DNA of 64,000 nucleotides from Paroedura picta (lineage: Eukaryota > Chordata > Lepidosauria > Squamata > Gekkonidae). Location of the stretch: contig NC_135384.1 in NCBI RefSeq assembly GCF_049243985.1, positions 253,001-317,000 on the forward strand. The letters are read 5' to 3'. The notes beneath the pieces are model-generated. The model saw nothing but the letters and a program-made list of their open reading frames with translations, was not told where the DNA came from and did not search any database. Numbering within the stretch: position 1 is the stretch's first letter; each line of letters opens with the position of its first letter. Positions 27,920 to 39,000 of this stretch are shown in pieces. Made by a program: the position numbers and the translations under genes.

Positions 27920-28140
27920 CGCTCCGCAGAACCGCGAAAGCCCCGCCGCCCTGAGCTGCTGCTTGGCCGAGCCGACGCAGCAGACTGAGCCCGCCCCGCA
28001 GCGCCCCGCAGGCCACCTGACAGGGCGCATCCAATCCCCGCCGCCGCCGGTAGGCGGGGCCGAAGCGCCGCGCTGCAAGCCCATTGGCGGGGGGCCCTGG
28101 GACGGCCCATTCCGAGCCAGCCCCGCGGGGAGGAAGCCTG
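27920..28140 (-). promoter_or_regulatory. RNASEK promoter, CpG-rich with CCAAT boxes
   Basis: CG-dense, TATA-less. One CCAAT near 28031 and one ATTGG (inverted CCAAT) near 28082, spaced about 50 bp, as in NF-Y-driven housekeeping promoters. Confidence 0.55.
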
Positions 28141-28460
28141 CCCCCCCACACACACGCGTGGTCCCGGCCCTTGTCCTGCCCTTCCGAGGGGCTTCGCCCG
28201 GGACTGCAGGGTCACAGCGGGACCCGATCCACATTCCATGTCTCTTTTTTCCTGTGGACCCACCCATGCAACGGGCATCCCAAAGAACTCTCCATGATGG
28301 AAGGAAATGGGGGGAAATTCCCTCCCTCCCCCCCTCCAGTGGTACATTCCCTACTCTTACTCAGGAACCGCCCCCTCAAGGAGGCTGCTGCTTCTCCTCT
28401 GCCCATCAAACAAACCCATGAACACAAATCCCCAGGTATGGAGACCTCCAAGACAAGAAG

Positions 28461-28466
28461 TTTATT
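28461..28466 (-). terminator. Poly(A) signal of PELP1
   Basis: AATAAA on the minus strand about 80 bp after the stop codon. Confidence 0.8.
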
Positions 28467-28546
28467 GACCTTCTCAAGCCATACAAAACCAAGGACCCAG
28501 GCCCACCCACCCCTACCCGCATGACGCCCGCCTTCTCTCCTGGGGG

Positions 28547-31500
28547 TCAGGAACTGGGCTCCTCAGGCACCTTCTCCTCGTCCGGCGGGCAATCCACAAA
28601 ATCCGCCAACATGGCTTCTGTCTCATCAGGCGGTGTGGCCTGCACACAGAGGCGAGAAAGAGCCGGGAGATCAGGGCGCTGCACAGAAGCACCCCAGATT
28701 AGGGGGACAAAAAGGGACTGTGGCCAAGGACACGGCATCTCGGCAGCACGCAGAAGGGGGGGGGGTGACGTTTCACCCAAGCGGTCTAATCCCTGTTCCG
28801 CCATGGGAGCCAGCAGACTTCCTCAGCCTAGCCCATGCCACAGGGACGTTGTGAGGTCAAAATGAAGCTTTTTGCAACACACATATAACGCAGTCTCTAT
28901 GCAGAATAAGACAATTTTAGTGCCAGTCCCCTCCCTGCCCAGCACCTCACCTCCTCCTTCACCTCCACAACTTCTTCCTCTGGCAGCAGTGGCGGCTTCT
29001 CCAGCTCCCCCCGTGGGATGCCGGACAATTCCAACAACTCCTCTCCTGCCTCTGACGTGTGGCTTCCATGCACCATCTTGTCCACCTCCTCTGCAGTGGC
29101 TGCGGCTGATGGGGCTCCAGGAGAAGCAGCCACCATGGCTGCCCTGTTTGGAGGACTCTCCTGCTCCACACAGCGCTTCTCCTCATGCTCATCAGGACCA
29201 GACCGCAGAGGGGCCGCCTCAGGCACGGAGGACACCGGAAGGCTAGAGGTGCCGGGAAGTAGTGGGGGGGGCAACGGCAGGACTTCGTCAGGGGACGAGG
29301 CAGGATCTTCTGCCTTCATGACCATGACAGTGTCCTCTGGTGGGTGGAAGGCCTCCTCATCGACCTCCATGAGAAGGCCCGCCCCTTCTTCTTCTTCGCC
29401 CACCTGCTTTGGGGGCTCCTCCTTCCCAGACAGCAGCTCAGGAGGCTGCCCATCAGTCCTGGGGGGCAGGAGCTCTTCCTCATCCTCTTCAGTCATCCCT
29501 TCCTCGTCTTTGTCATCTGTCAACCCTTCCTCCTCTTCCTCGTCAAAATCCTCCTCCTCTTCTTCCTCCTCGCCCAGCTCCTCCAGCTCTTCCTCTCCAG
29601 CTCTCCAGCTCTCCCCCGTCCATCTCCCCTTCAAAGTCTTCCTCCTCCTCCTCCTCCTCCTCCTCTTCCTCCTCCTCCTCTTCGTCAAACTCTTCTTCCT
29701 GGAGGCCACAGAGGTGAAGAGAGCTTCATGGCCAGAGAACACTTTCTGGCTGCCCATCTGAGAGGTAAAAAGGACATTTCCTCCCCCCAGCACCACCCTC
29801 AGTTTCCCCAAAGCTCAGAGGGAATACGGCATAGCAAGAGGTGCACTGTTCCTGGCTAAGAGAGACATACCTCGGATGCTGAGAGAGGCAGCTCCATTAG
29901 TCTGGGGGCTCCTGGAAGATGGACACCTCCATGGATGAGAGCACACTTCCACAGTCACAAGGAAAGGAGAGACCCCACAAGAGATGCCTGACGAAGGGGC
30001 CCATCTCCCCAGAAGCAGGATGTGCCTTTCAGTGCCTTGTGTCCACCCCCCCCAACATACCTCTTCCTCATCAAAGTATTCTTCATCCTCAGGGAAGTCT
30101 TCCTCGTCCTCCTCGTCTTCCTCCTCCTCCTCACTGCTGTTGATGTTGATGACAGTGGGGGTGTCTTCCTCCAGCAGGGCAGGCAGCGAGGCCTCGCTGG
30201 CTGCAGGAGCGGGGGAGGGTGGGAGCACCAGCGGAGCAGCTGGAGGGGGGAGCGGGGGCCCCGGGGGGACAGGGCCAGCTGGCTCCGCAAGGGCCTCCTC
30301 CAAGTCTGGCACAGGGGGGGAGGCTGGCACAGGGGCAGGGGCTGCGGGGGGCAAGGGGAGGGGGGCGGCAGGGGAGGGGGCTGGCACCGCTACCCCCGCT
30401 GCTGCCACACTCGTGCAGGCCATTTTCCCCAGCTGGCCCTTGGGAACGATGACAACACTGTCATCAGAATCGCTCTCCAGGGAGAGCTCCACGTCTTCCT
30501 CTTCCTCCTTGTCGTAGTGGATGAAGATGGGGCGCCGCAGCTTGGCGCCTGCTGCCAGGGCTGCCGCTTCTGCCGTGCCCGGAGAGGCCGGGAGGCTGGG
30601 CTCCTCAGGGGTCAGGCGGGGGGGCAACTGGCCCAGACCCAGGCTGGGCAGCGGCAGCCCCAGCGAGTGGGCAGAGGTGGCCACGGAGGGGGGGGCAGAA
30701 GGGGAGACAGCAGGGGGGAGCCGGGCTGCAGGGAAGGGGAGAGGGGGAGTGGGGCGGAAGGGGGAGGCCATGGCCGGGGAGATCTCAGAGGAGCTGGGGG
30801 CTGGTCCAGAAGGCCCTGCCAGGGGGAGCTGCAAGGATGGCACCCGGGGATGGAGGAGAGCATTGCAGATCACCAGTGCCTCTGCACAGAAGGACGACAC
30901 CTGCAAAGGCAGACAGGCCTGGGCTCAGGAGGAGGAGAGTGGGGTGGGGTGGGGGGAGCTAATCTGCACCTCTGCAAACCCAAAGGAGCAGGAAAGATCT
31001 GGCTGGGATGGAGTGTTTGTGTGTGTGTGTGTGTGTAAGCAACCCTCACCTCGAGGTTGGCATCTGTGCGGCCCTGGCGGAACAGCCCAAGAGCACAATG
31101 CAGTGGCGGCGGGCAGGAGGGGGCTGGTGCCAACACCAAGGACAACAGCAGTCGGTAGAGCTCCCGTCGGCAGCCAGCGCTCGCATACGGGGAGCTGGGA
31201 AGGGGCTCAGCCTGGCTCAGGCAAATCAACAGCGGGATCACCAGCTCTTGCAGTCTCTGGCATATGTTTGAAAGGGAAGAAAGCCCTCAAGCACCCACAC
31301 AAGCTCCAACTCCCACCCCCTCCACTATGGAGTCCCCAGAGTGGGCGGGCACCTGCCAGGCTGAGCACGCATAAGAGAACAAGATGGACTGTCCAGGAAG
31401 GAGGGGCTTCCACCAGGCACATCCCCACGTTGCCCCTCCAGCTGACATGCCCCACCCTGGCCACCCCACCTTTATGTGGCCCAGGAGTCTCAGGAGGATG

Positions 31501-34500
31501 CCTTTTCGCTCAGCGGTCAGCCTTGGAACACGTGGACTCTGAATGGAGCCAGTCACTCTGAGATGACCCAGAGTGCCTTTTGCTGAGCCAGGCAGCCTCC
31601 CCCTTTGGCCCCCCAACTATCCAGGACGAGGCCTGAGCCCCAGCATCCTCCACTTTGGCTGAACGGCCAGCCCCACATCGGCTCTTTCACTGCCTGCCTA
31701 GGCCACAGCGGCATTGGGGAGAAAGAATGGAGGTGCAGACCATCTCTTCAGCCGCCAGATCCCCCGCCCCCAACTCACCTTGTGGGCTTGTTCCTTCAGG
31801 AGGCTGCCACTGAGCAGGACGGCCCGACTCAGACCTGGGAGAAGCCACAGGGAAGGTAAGGGGGGAGGAAGGGCAGCGGGGGAGGGAGACATTGGTGAGC
31901 TTCACTTCCAGATCCCTCCATCAAGCTTCTTATGCTTAAAAGGGGGGTGGGGGGAGCTGGACAAATCAGGGACATAGCAGCAGTTCTTTTCCAGCCCTGG
32001 AGTGGGGACAGGGAGCAGACACTCCACATGAACCCCCTTTGAGCCTGAGGGCAAGAGAGGCCTCCCGGGTGGGGTGGGCATTACCTCCTCACAACACCAG
32101 AACTTGGGAGGGTGCACCTTCTGAGGGAGTAGGGCCCCTCTAGAAGTGCTCGTGCTCAAGAGCAGCTGCCTCCCCTTGGGCCACCAGGGCTTTACCTTGC
32201 AGGGCTGCCAGGCAGACATCGCTGTTTGCAAAGGGGTCGTGCTTGCGGTGCACAGAGGGCCCCAGATCAGACAGCCTGGGCCTCTTGGGAGCGCTGGGCT
32301 TCCCGTCAGAGCCCGGGCAGCCCTCGCGCAGCTGCAGGGGAGGAGGAGAGGCAAAGTTATGCGCCAGAGGCGGGTGAATTGGTGGGCAATGATGCCAGCC
32401 AGGAAGGGGTGGGAGGATCACCTTGAGCGTCTCGGTTGGAGGGCTTATGTCGGCAATCAGGTGACCCAGGAGGGCCTCACTGTGCGGTCTGTGTCCCTGC
32501 AGGACACCAGATGTAGCTCCGGCCACCCGCACCCAGAGGTCCAGGACCTGGTACAGGCGAGTCCGCACCGCGCTGAGGGCCAAGGGAACAAGACGGGTTG
32601 GTTTCTCATCCACAGGGGCCATAACAGGAGACACCCCAGCAATCCCCCACCCTGCCCCCCAGCACGTCTTCTGGCCTCTTTCCAGGGGGCTTTTCCCCTT
32701 CGCCAGCCCAGCCCACCTGGAGCCCTACAAACCTGTATGGGCGCTCCTGCCCAGGAAGGAGCAGGTCCCGCCCACCACTCCAGGTGGTCAACACCTGTGG
32801 GAAGAGGCGGCAAAGGACGCCCCCAAACCGCACCAGCCGAGGGCCACACCTGTGAACGGGAGAGAAATAGGGGCCGGGGTCAGGATGGGGCAGACATCCA
32901 AAACTGGGGGGGAGACCCACTCCATCCACACTCCCCCAAACTCACGCCAAGATCAGAGCCGAAAGTAAGTCCAAGGCCTCCAGGTGAACTGAAGGCAAGA
33001 ACAGCATCCGCAACGGACCCTCCCCAAACCAACCCTGGAAAGAAAAGGGGGGGGGGGGCTTTCAGCAGCAGAATCCCGTACCACAGAGATGCCACACCAT
33101 GGCACCATGACAACATCCCTCTCAGTCCTACCCAAAAGTGCTTTCTTTGCACACGCTCCTTGCAACCTGGCAACACCAATGGCACAGGGTGAGGATAGGC
33201 CATGAGCAGAGCAGGACATCAGTCCCAAATCCCTCCCCCCCCCCCGAGCTCTGGTGGAGGTCAGAGCAGTTCCGGGGGGGGGCAGGGGGAGAAAAGCACC
33301 CCTCCTCTGGCACACAAGGCTGGTCTCTCGACCCATGCTCAAGGGTGCAAGCCCTTGTGGGGGAGGGGGCTGCTACTCACAATACTTTTGGTGGAAATAC
33401 TGAGGGTGCGACACACAAGGTCCAAGATGTCCTGGGCGGGGACAGTTACAGGTGCCGGAAACTCGTTACTAAAACAAGAAGCAAGAGTGTGGGGTGGGGT
33501 ACAAACCACAGGCTGCAAAGGGTGCAGGAGGGGTGGGGGTCTCTCTCTACCTCAGCATCTTGCAAAGGCATCTGGCCAGGCCCGCAAACCGGAGCTTCAG
33601 CTGGAGGAGGAAGCTGGTTGGCCCCTCTTCTATTTCCGGCAGAGGAATCTCCACCCCCGGGCCCTTCATAAAGCAAGGGCTCTGGAACAAGTGGGGAGAG
33701 GGAATGAACTCAGCACTGTAGCCGTAACCAAAAGAGCACAGACATGCCCCGCGGCTCTGAAACGGAAGGGGGCTTGGTTTGAAGTGACTTTCATTCACAG
33801 TTGGGCTTCAAGAGGCAAACAAGTGCTAGCACTGGATGTTCATAGGCGGAACCAGGAGCACACCTGAATGTTATGGGCGTGCCGCCGAATCTGCGCTGTG
33901 TTGTCACAATCCAACTTCCAAAGGCCCCCCTCCTTCCATTCAATGGGCTCAAATCCATTCCTTTCCTGGGGCACAACAGGAACCAGCCCAATGGCCAGGC
34001 GGCAGGAAGCTGAAAGGATGCCAGGCCTACCTCTCTGCTGGCCTTCCAGATAATCTGGCACAGCTCCGTAAAACACAAGAAGAGCTCGCTGGATGTGGCC
34101 AAGAAGGGTCCATCTTGTCCAGCATCCCACCTACTTGTGCAGCGGCCCAGCAGACCAGGCACGGAGGCCAAGGTACCCAAAGCCAAACGCACTGGGCTTG
34201 CACCTGAAACCCTCCCTCCTGGGCAGCACCAACCTGTTTCTGCGCCCTCGTAGAGCGTTCCCAGCAGGCTGTGCAGTGTGGCCAAAAGGCAGTGAGCTTG
34301 CTGCTGCCAGCATTCGGTGTACTTGAGACCCTGGACAAAGCCAGCCCCCAGAGAGGGCAGCAGCGCATAGCAGTCACAGGCCAGCTGGGGAGAGCAGGAG
34401 AGCAATGTTGGAACGCCCTGCTACTGCTGCAGGAAGACCCTCCCCTCGGCCCCGGGTCTCCATGCGCCTGCCATGATAGAACGGCCCACTCTTTCTGCAA

Positions 34501-35741
34501 AGAGTTCTGAGGGCAGAGGAAGATCTGTCCTTCATGCGCCTGCACACACAATCCACTGAGCCTTCTCCTTGTGCTAAAGGCTTACCTGCTGCAGGTGAGG
34601 CATTTCTGCATCCATGTGGGCCAGGAAAAAGGTGGCCAGTTTACCCTGGCGAGCCCAAGAAAAGAAATGGGTCAGCAAATCTTCCTCCGCAGCACCAGTG
34701 GCTAAATCTCCCACCCCAGAGGGCTCGGCACTTACCCGCAAGGAGCCACAGGCACGTGGATAGAACGTCATGCAGGCCTTGCTCCCTTCCAAGGCAGAGA
34801 CCTTGCACTGGACACCAACGGAGAAGAGGGGGGATGAGCACTTTCTTTTGGGGGGGGGAGGGCGGGAAGGGGGTTTGAGGAGTGGGGTGGTCTCACCTCC
34901 GGCTTCAGGGCCAGCAGGGAAGTCAAAAGTCCAGGGATGTGGTTGGTGCCGATGTCTCTGGCCAGTTCGGGCAGCTGGCTAGAATACTCCAGGAGGTCTC
35001 GGAGGACCAGCACAGCCAGATCCATGGTGGGCGGAGGATCCTGGGCCTGCAGGGCAGGCAGGGAGAAAACAGCTGCAGCAGGCAACCCCACCGCAAGGCT
35101 GGGAAGGGGCGAGTGACTGGGGCCTTGGAGGGGGGGGGTGTCGACCGGCAGCCGGTTTTACACATTCGCTGGAGGGGAGCACCGTCCGCCCTGACCCGAC
35201 CGGCTCACCTGGACGACGTGCTGGAGGCTTCGCAGCCAGGCCAGGCAGTGCTGGCGGAAGGTCTCGGTGCTGCTGCCGCTGACCAGCAGGGAGAGGAGGC
35301 ACAGGCCCTCGAACCTGCCGCGGGGGAGGGCAGCGGTCAGTGGTCAGCGGTCAGCGCCAGGCCCAGCGCCCGCCCCCCCCCCTCCGCTCCCCACTCACCG
35401 GGTCTTGACGGAGCCCAGCCGGCCGGAGCTCAGGCCCAGCAGCCCGCCCAGGGGGGGCGTCGCCTGCGGGGAGGGAGGAGAGGGGGTCAGCGGGGGGAGG
35501 GCGCGGGGAGGGGGGGAGGAGAGGAGAGGGAGGGGGAGCCCCGCGCTTCGCTCACCTGCGCGTCGCCGCCCCCGCCGCCCCCGCCGCTGTCCCTCGCGCA
35601 GCGCACCAGGCCGGGCAGGCCGCGAGGAGGGGAGGCGCCCCCCGCGCCCGGCCCGCGCACCAGCCCCGCCAGCGTCTCCAGCGCCAGCCGCCCCCCCGAG
35701 CACGGCGACCCCGAAGCCGCCATCGCCATCGCCATCGCCAT
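28547..35741 (-). CDS. PELP1: PELP1, Rix1-complex scaffold and nuclear-receptor coregulator
   Basis: In the nucleolus PELP1 works with TEX10, WDR18 and SENP3 in 60S maturation. It also binds nuclear receptors through LXXLL motifs. Twenty coding exons: 35556-35741, 35399-35463, 35209-35314, 34897-35046, 34736-34807, 34586-34645, 34234-34384, 34031-34113, 33864-33965, 33551-33681, 33381-33468, 32946-33034, 32733-32849, 32422-32572, 32196-32331, 31779-31834, 31050-31256, 30061-30900, 28951-29698 and 28547-28639. The first 17 form the Rix1-like helical half (LXXLL seen: LGGLL, LLSLL, LTSLL, LHSLL). Exon 18 is Pro-rich then acidic, exon 19 is Glu-rich, and the end is [16 protein letters not shown]. 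All junctions keep phase except that exon 19 is 748 nt, one base off a multiple of three. About 1,209 residues (human 1,130). Confidence 0.93.
31018..31036 (+). repeat. (GT)n tract in PELP1 intron
   Basis: About 19 bp of GT lie just beyond the donor of the exon at 31050-31256. Confidence 0.9.
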
Positions 35742-35948
35742 CGCCGCCGCGCCTGCGCCTGCGCGGGAAGGGGGCGGGCTCTTCGCACGTGCGCGCGACT
35801 CCGCCGGCCCAGGGCGCGCGCTCGGCCGCCCCCTCCCGCGCGCGCCTCGCCATTGGCTGCCGCTGGGGCCACGTGAGCGGGGCTGGGGGCTCGCCGGATC
35901 TTCACTCTGGTCCGCTCCGTCCTGCCGCCCGGTCGCGGCTCGCCGCCC

Positions 35949-35983
<35 letters not shown>

Positions 35984-36056
35984 AGAGGGAGAGGGAGAGG
36001 GAGAGGGAGCGCGGCGGCGGCGGCAGCGGCAGCGGCGGCAGAAGAGGGGCCCGGCC
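35742..36056. promoter_or_regulatory. Bidirectional PELP1/ARRB2 promoter
   Basis: The two start codons are 315 bp apart in a CpG island. Motifs seen: an NRF1-like CCTGCGCCTGCGCGGG near 35752, an inverted CCAAT (CCATTGGCTGC) near 35850, and an E-box CCACGTGAG near 35869. No TATA box. Confidence 0.7.
35952..35981 (+). repeat. (CAG)10 in ARRB2 5' UTR
   Basis: Ten uninterrupted CAG triplets, followed by a (GGGAGA)n-like purine tract to about 36008 and a GGC-rich tract. All are upstream of the ARRB2 ATG and outside its reading frame. Confidence 0.9.
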
Positions 36057-39000
36057 ATGGGCGACAAGGCGGGCACCAGGTAAGGGGAGCCCCCTCCCCG
36101 GGCGGCTGCTTCGGACGGCCGAGCTCGCTGCCCTCCTGGACCCGCTCGGGCCCCAGCCGCCCCGCCTCCCCGGGGGCTCCCAGGGGCCCTGGCTCGGCTC
36201 TTTGCCGCCCTCCGGGACAAAAGGGGAAGCGAGGGCGGCTGCAAAGTTGACATTTGCAGGGCGTAAACAACCCTTGCATGGGAGGGGGGGCTCCAAGTCC
36301 CTTGGCACTCCTGCCTGGGCTTGTTTTTGCCACATCCTCTTTCCAGCAATTGCTGGGGGGTGGGGGGGAAGGTTCCCTTTCTGCCTGCCCACACAAGCTC
36401 AACCTGGAGCCCGGGACACTCAAAATGTCGCCTCTTTTTGTGGCCTGTGCCCCCCTCAAACGTCAGGGGCAGCAGGAATCTTGGCTCTTCAATAAGCAAA
36501 GCAAAGCCCTCTTACCCAGACATGCATCCTTGTATGGTGCAAATGACAGGGGTGCACATGTGTGTCTTCCTAGCCTTTTTCATCTTCTCTCCCAGCCCTT
36601 ACCACACCACTTGGAGACAAAGGGTGAAAGGAGGCAAGCCCCCACCCAGCGGCTGTCAAGAAGACAGCAGCTGCTCCCATCTTCCCAATGGTGCAGAGAT
36701 GCTCAGGCACCTGGTCCTGATGCTGTTCCCACGGCAACACAAGCCGTTGATCCTTGCTTGCACTGTTCAGAGGACCGAACTGTCCCCAGAGCCTGAATTA
36801 ATTGGAGAGGGGCTGAACTTAGAACGAGGGAGAGTCAGCTTGCATTGTTTTTTTGGGGGGGAGGGGTGGGCATAGGCAAAGACGTCTGCTCTGCTCATTT
36901 CCGACCGGATTCTTCTTCTTCCCACTGCCCCAGGGTCTTCAAGAAATCCAGCCCAAACTGCAAGGTAAGAGCGGCCTTTCTGGGTCCTGCACCAGCAATC
37001 ATCTAGGCTTTCTTGCTTCCGCAGTGATATAAGCCGCCACTTCTGCCCCATCCTCACTTGTGGGTTTCCTGTCCCTCTTCCTCTCCCTCCCCCACTTCCT
37101 TCCTCTCTCACAGAGAGCAGCAACTAGCTGCTGAGTCCCAGGGCCTCCGCCCACCTCGAAACTTGCATGGGAGGGCTGGATTTCCACCAAGTTTGTGGGG
37201 GCACAGAGCTGCTGGACTCCACCACTAGGCTCCGTACATGAGAGCAGGCTGATTTCGTGTGGTCCCAGAGTTGCTTGCTTGGGAGTTTGGGCAGCTCTGC
37301 CCTGTGAGATGATTGTTCATCCCAGGAAGGGCACATGAAGGGTGGGGCCAGGCCTCCCAGTTCTTCCTGGGCCCAATTGGGCTGGTCCTCTGGTGATGCT
37401 GTGTTGACTCCTCTTGTCCCCATGGTGATGCCTGCTTGCTGGATTGGCTGCCTCTCTCTTGGAGGGGTGGGGTGGGCAGGAAGCATCACTCAGGGGCATT
37501 TCAGGTACTGTTTGAGTGCTCCAACGATTGTGGGGGTGTAGGAAAGGGGTACAGAATGGAGCCCCTGGAACTGGACCATCTAAAGTGCAAAGGTCTTGGG
37601 GGGCCTTGTGGGTTTTTCAGAAACAGCTGGGCAAGCCAGGTAGAAACTCTGCAGTTGGGCGCTCGGGGATGGGGGTGGGCAAGGCATTCTTGGGAGTCTT
37701 GAGTGTGGGGAGGAATGGGACTCCCAACACTTCTGTCATCTCTCTGTCTTTCTCCAGCTCACCGTCTACCTGGGGAAGCGGGACTTCGTAGACCATCTGG
37801 ATAGAGTTGACCCTGTTGGTGAGTGGGGGCAGGGCACTCTGGCTTTGATCCCACACAATCTCCCTGCTTTCTGGAGGTCCTAGGCCTTACCCTCAGTCTC
37901 CCGTGCTTCAAGGAGGTTCTAGGCACAAACCTCTGTGTCCCACTGGGCCCATTTGAAGCGCTCAGAGCAAAACCTGGGAGAGTCGGGTGGGTGGCAGGGC
38001 GGTTCCAGGATTCACTGGATCTTGAGACCGAGGAGCTGGATGTCCTGGCTCATTTCTTTTACTCTCCCTGCCACAGTGATACTTTGAGCTGAGTAAAACC
38101 TGGTAGCAGAGGCTGTTCCCAAGGGGACCAACTGGCTATGGGGCTGCCCTGCTCAAGGTGGCCCTGCAATCTTCCCACCTTTTCTCATTTCCCTCTTCCT
38201 CCCGTGTTCTAGATGGGGTGGTCCTTGTAGATCCAGAATATCTCAAGGATCGAAAAGGTGAGTGTGGTGGTTGATCGGCAGGCGGTGCGTGTCTGTGCCA
38301 GGCCTCTCAGAGGCAGCCAGATGCCCCCTGCAGTTTCTAGCACTAGACCCCTTTGATCTGACAGCCCTGCTGCCACTGGTGCTCAAGGGCTCTGCTCTCC
38401 TGGCAACTTCCCCATCAGCTAAAGGGCCAGTGACCGTGTGACGGGGAGAGGTTTGGGGCAAGCTCTTTCTTACCACGTGTCACCACCTGCCCTTGGGGGA
38501 AGCGGAGCTGTGAGGCAGGTTTTGTCCAGGCCAGGAATGCCTCCATCAGACATTCTTAGAGTTTCCCCATTTTTCTGCATACTTGTTGTGCCCCCCAGGC
38601 AGGCGGATACCCTGACTTTGGCTGTGGGTGCCCCGTAGAGCAGCTGCTGTCATCTCGAGAGGCCATCTAATTCTAAGTTTCCCCCAGAATTTGCATCATC
38701 AGGGAGATCTGCATGCACCAATTGCAGCTCCTTCTCCTTTTGTTTTGTTCCAATAGCTTAGAGGTGTCAGGCTTTTGACCAGGGTGGGGTGTGGCATTGT
38801 TGACTTCTTCCCCCTCCCCCCGGGTCCCCTTGCAGTGTTTGTGACGCTGACCTGCGCCTTCCGCTACGGGCGTGAGGACCTTGACGTGCTGGGCCTCTCC
38901 TTCCGCAAGGACCTCTTCTTGGCATCATGGCAGGCCTTCCCGCCTGCCGAGGAAGCCCCCGAGCCTCTCACCCGCCTGCAGGAACGGCTGCTGCGGAAGC

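Noticed and set aside
27507-28421. 304-residue plus-strand frame opposite RNASEK
   Set aside because: Shadow in the CpG-rich RNASEK promoter and exon; the minus strand encodes the conserved RNASEK exons.
29018-31561. Long Ser-rich and Gly-rich plus-strand frames
   Set aside because: Antisense shadows of the Glu- and Pro-rich exons of PELP1.
34882-36499. 537-residue plus-strand and 300-residue minus-strand frames around 35-36.5 kb
   Set aside because: They overlap phase-consistent PELP1 exons and the ARRB2 first exon in other frames, in a CpG island.
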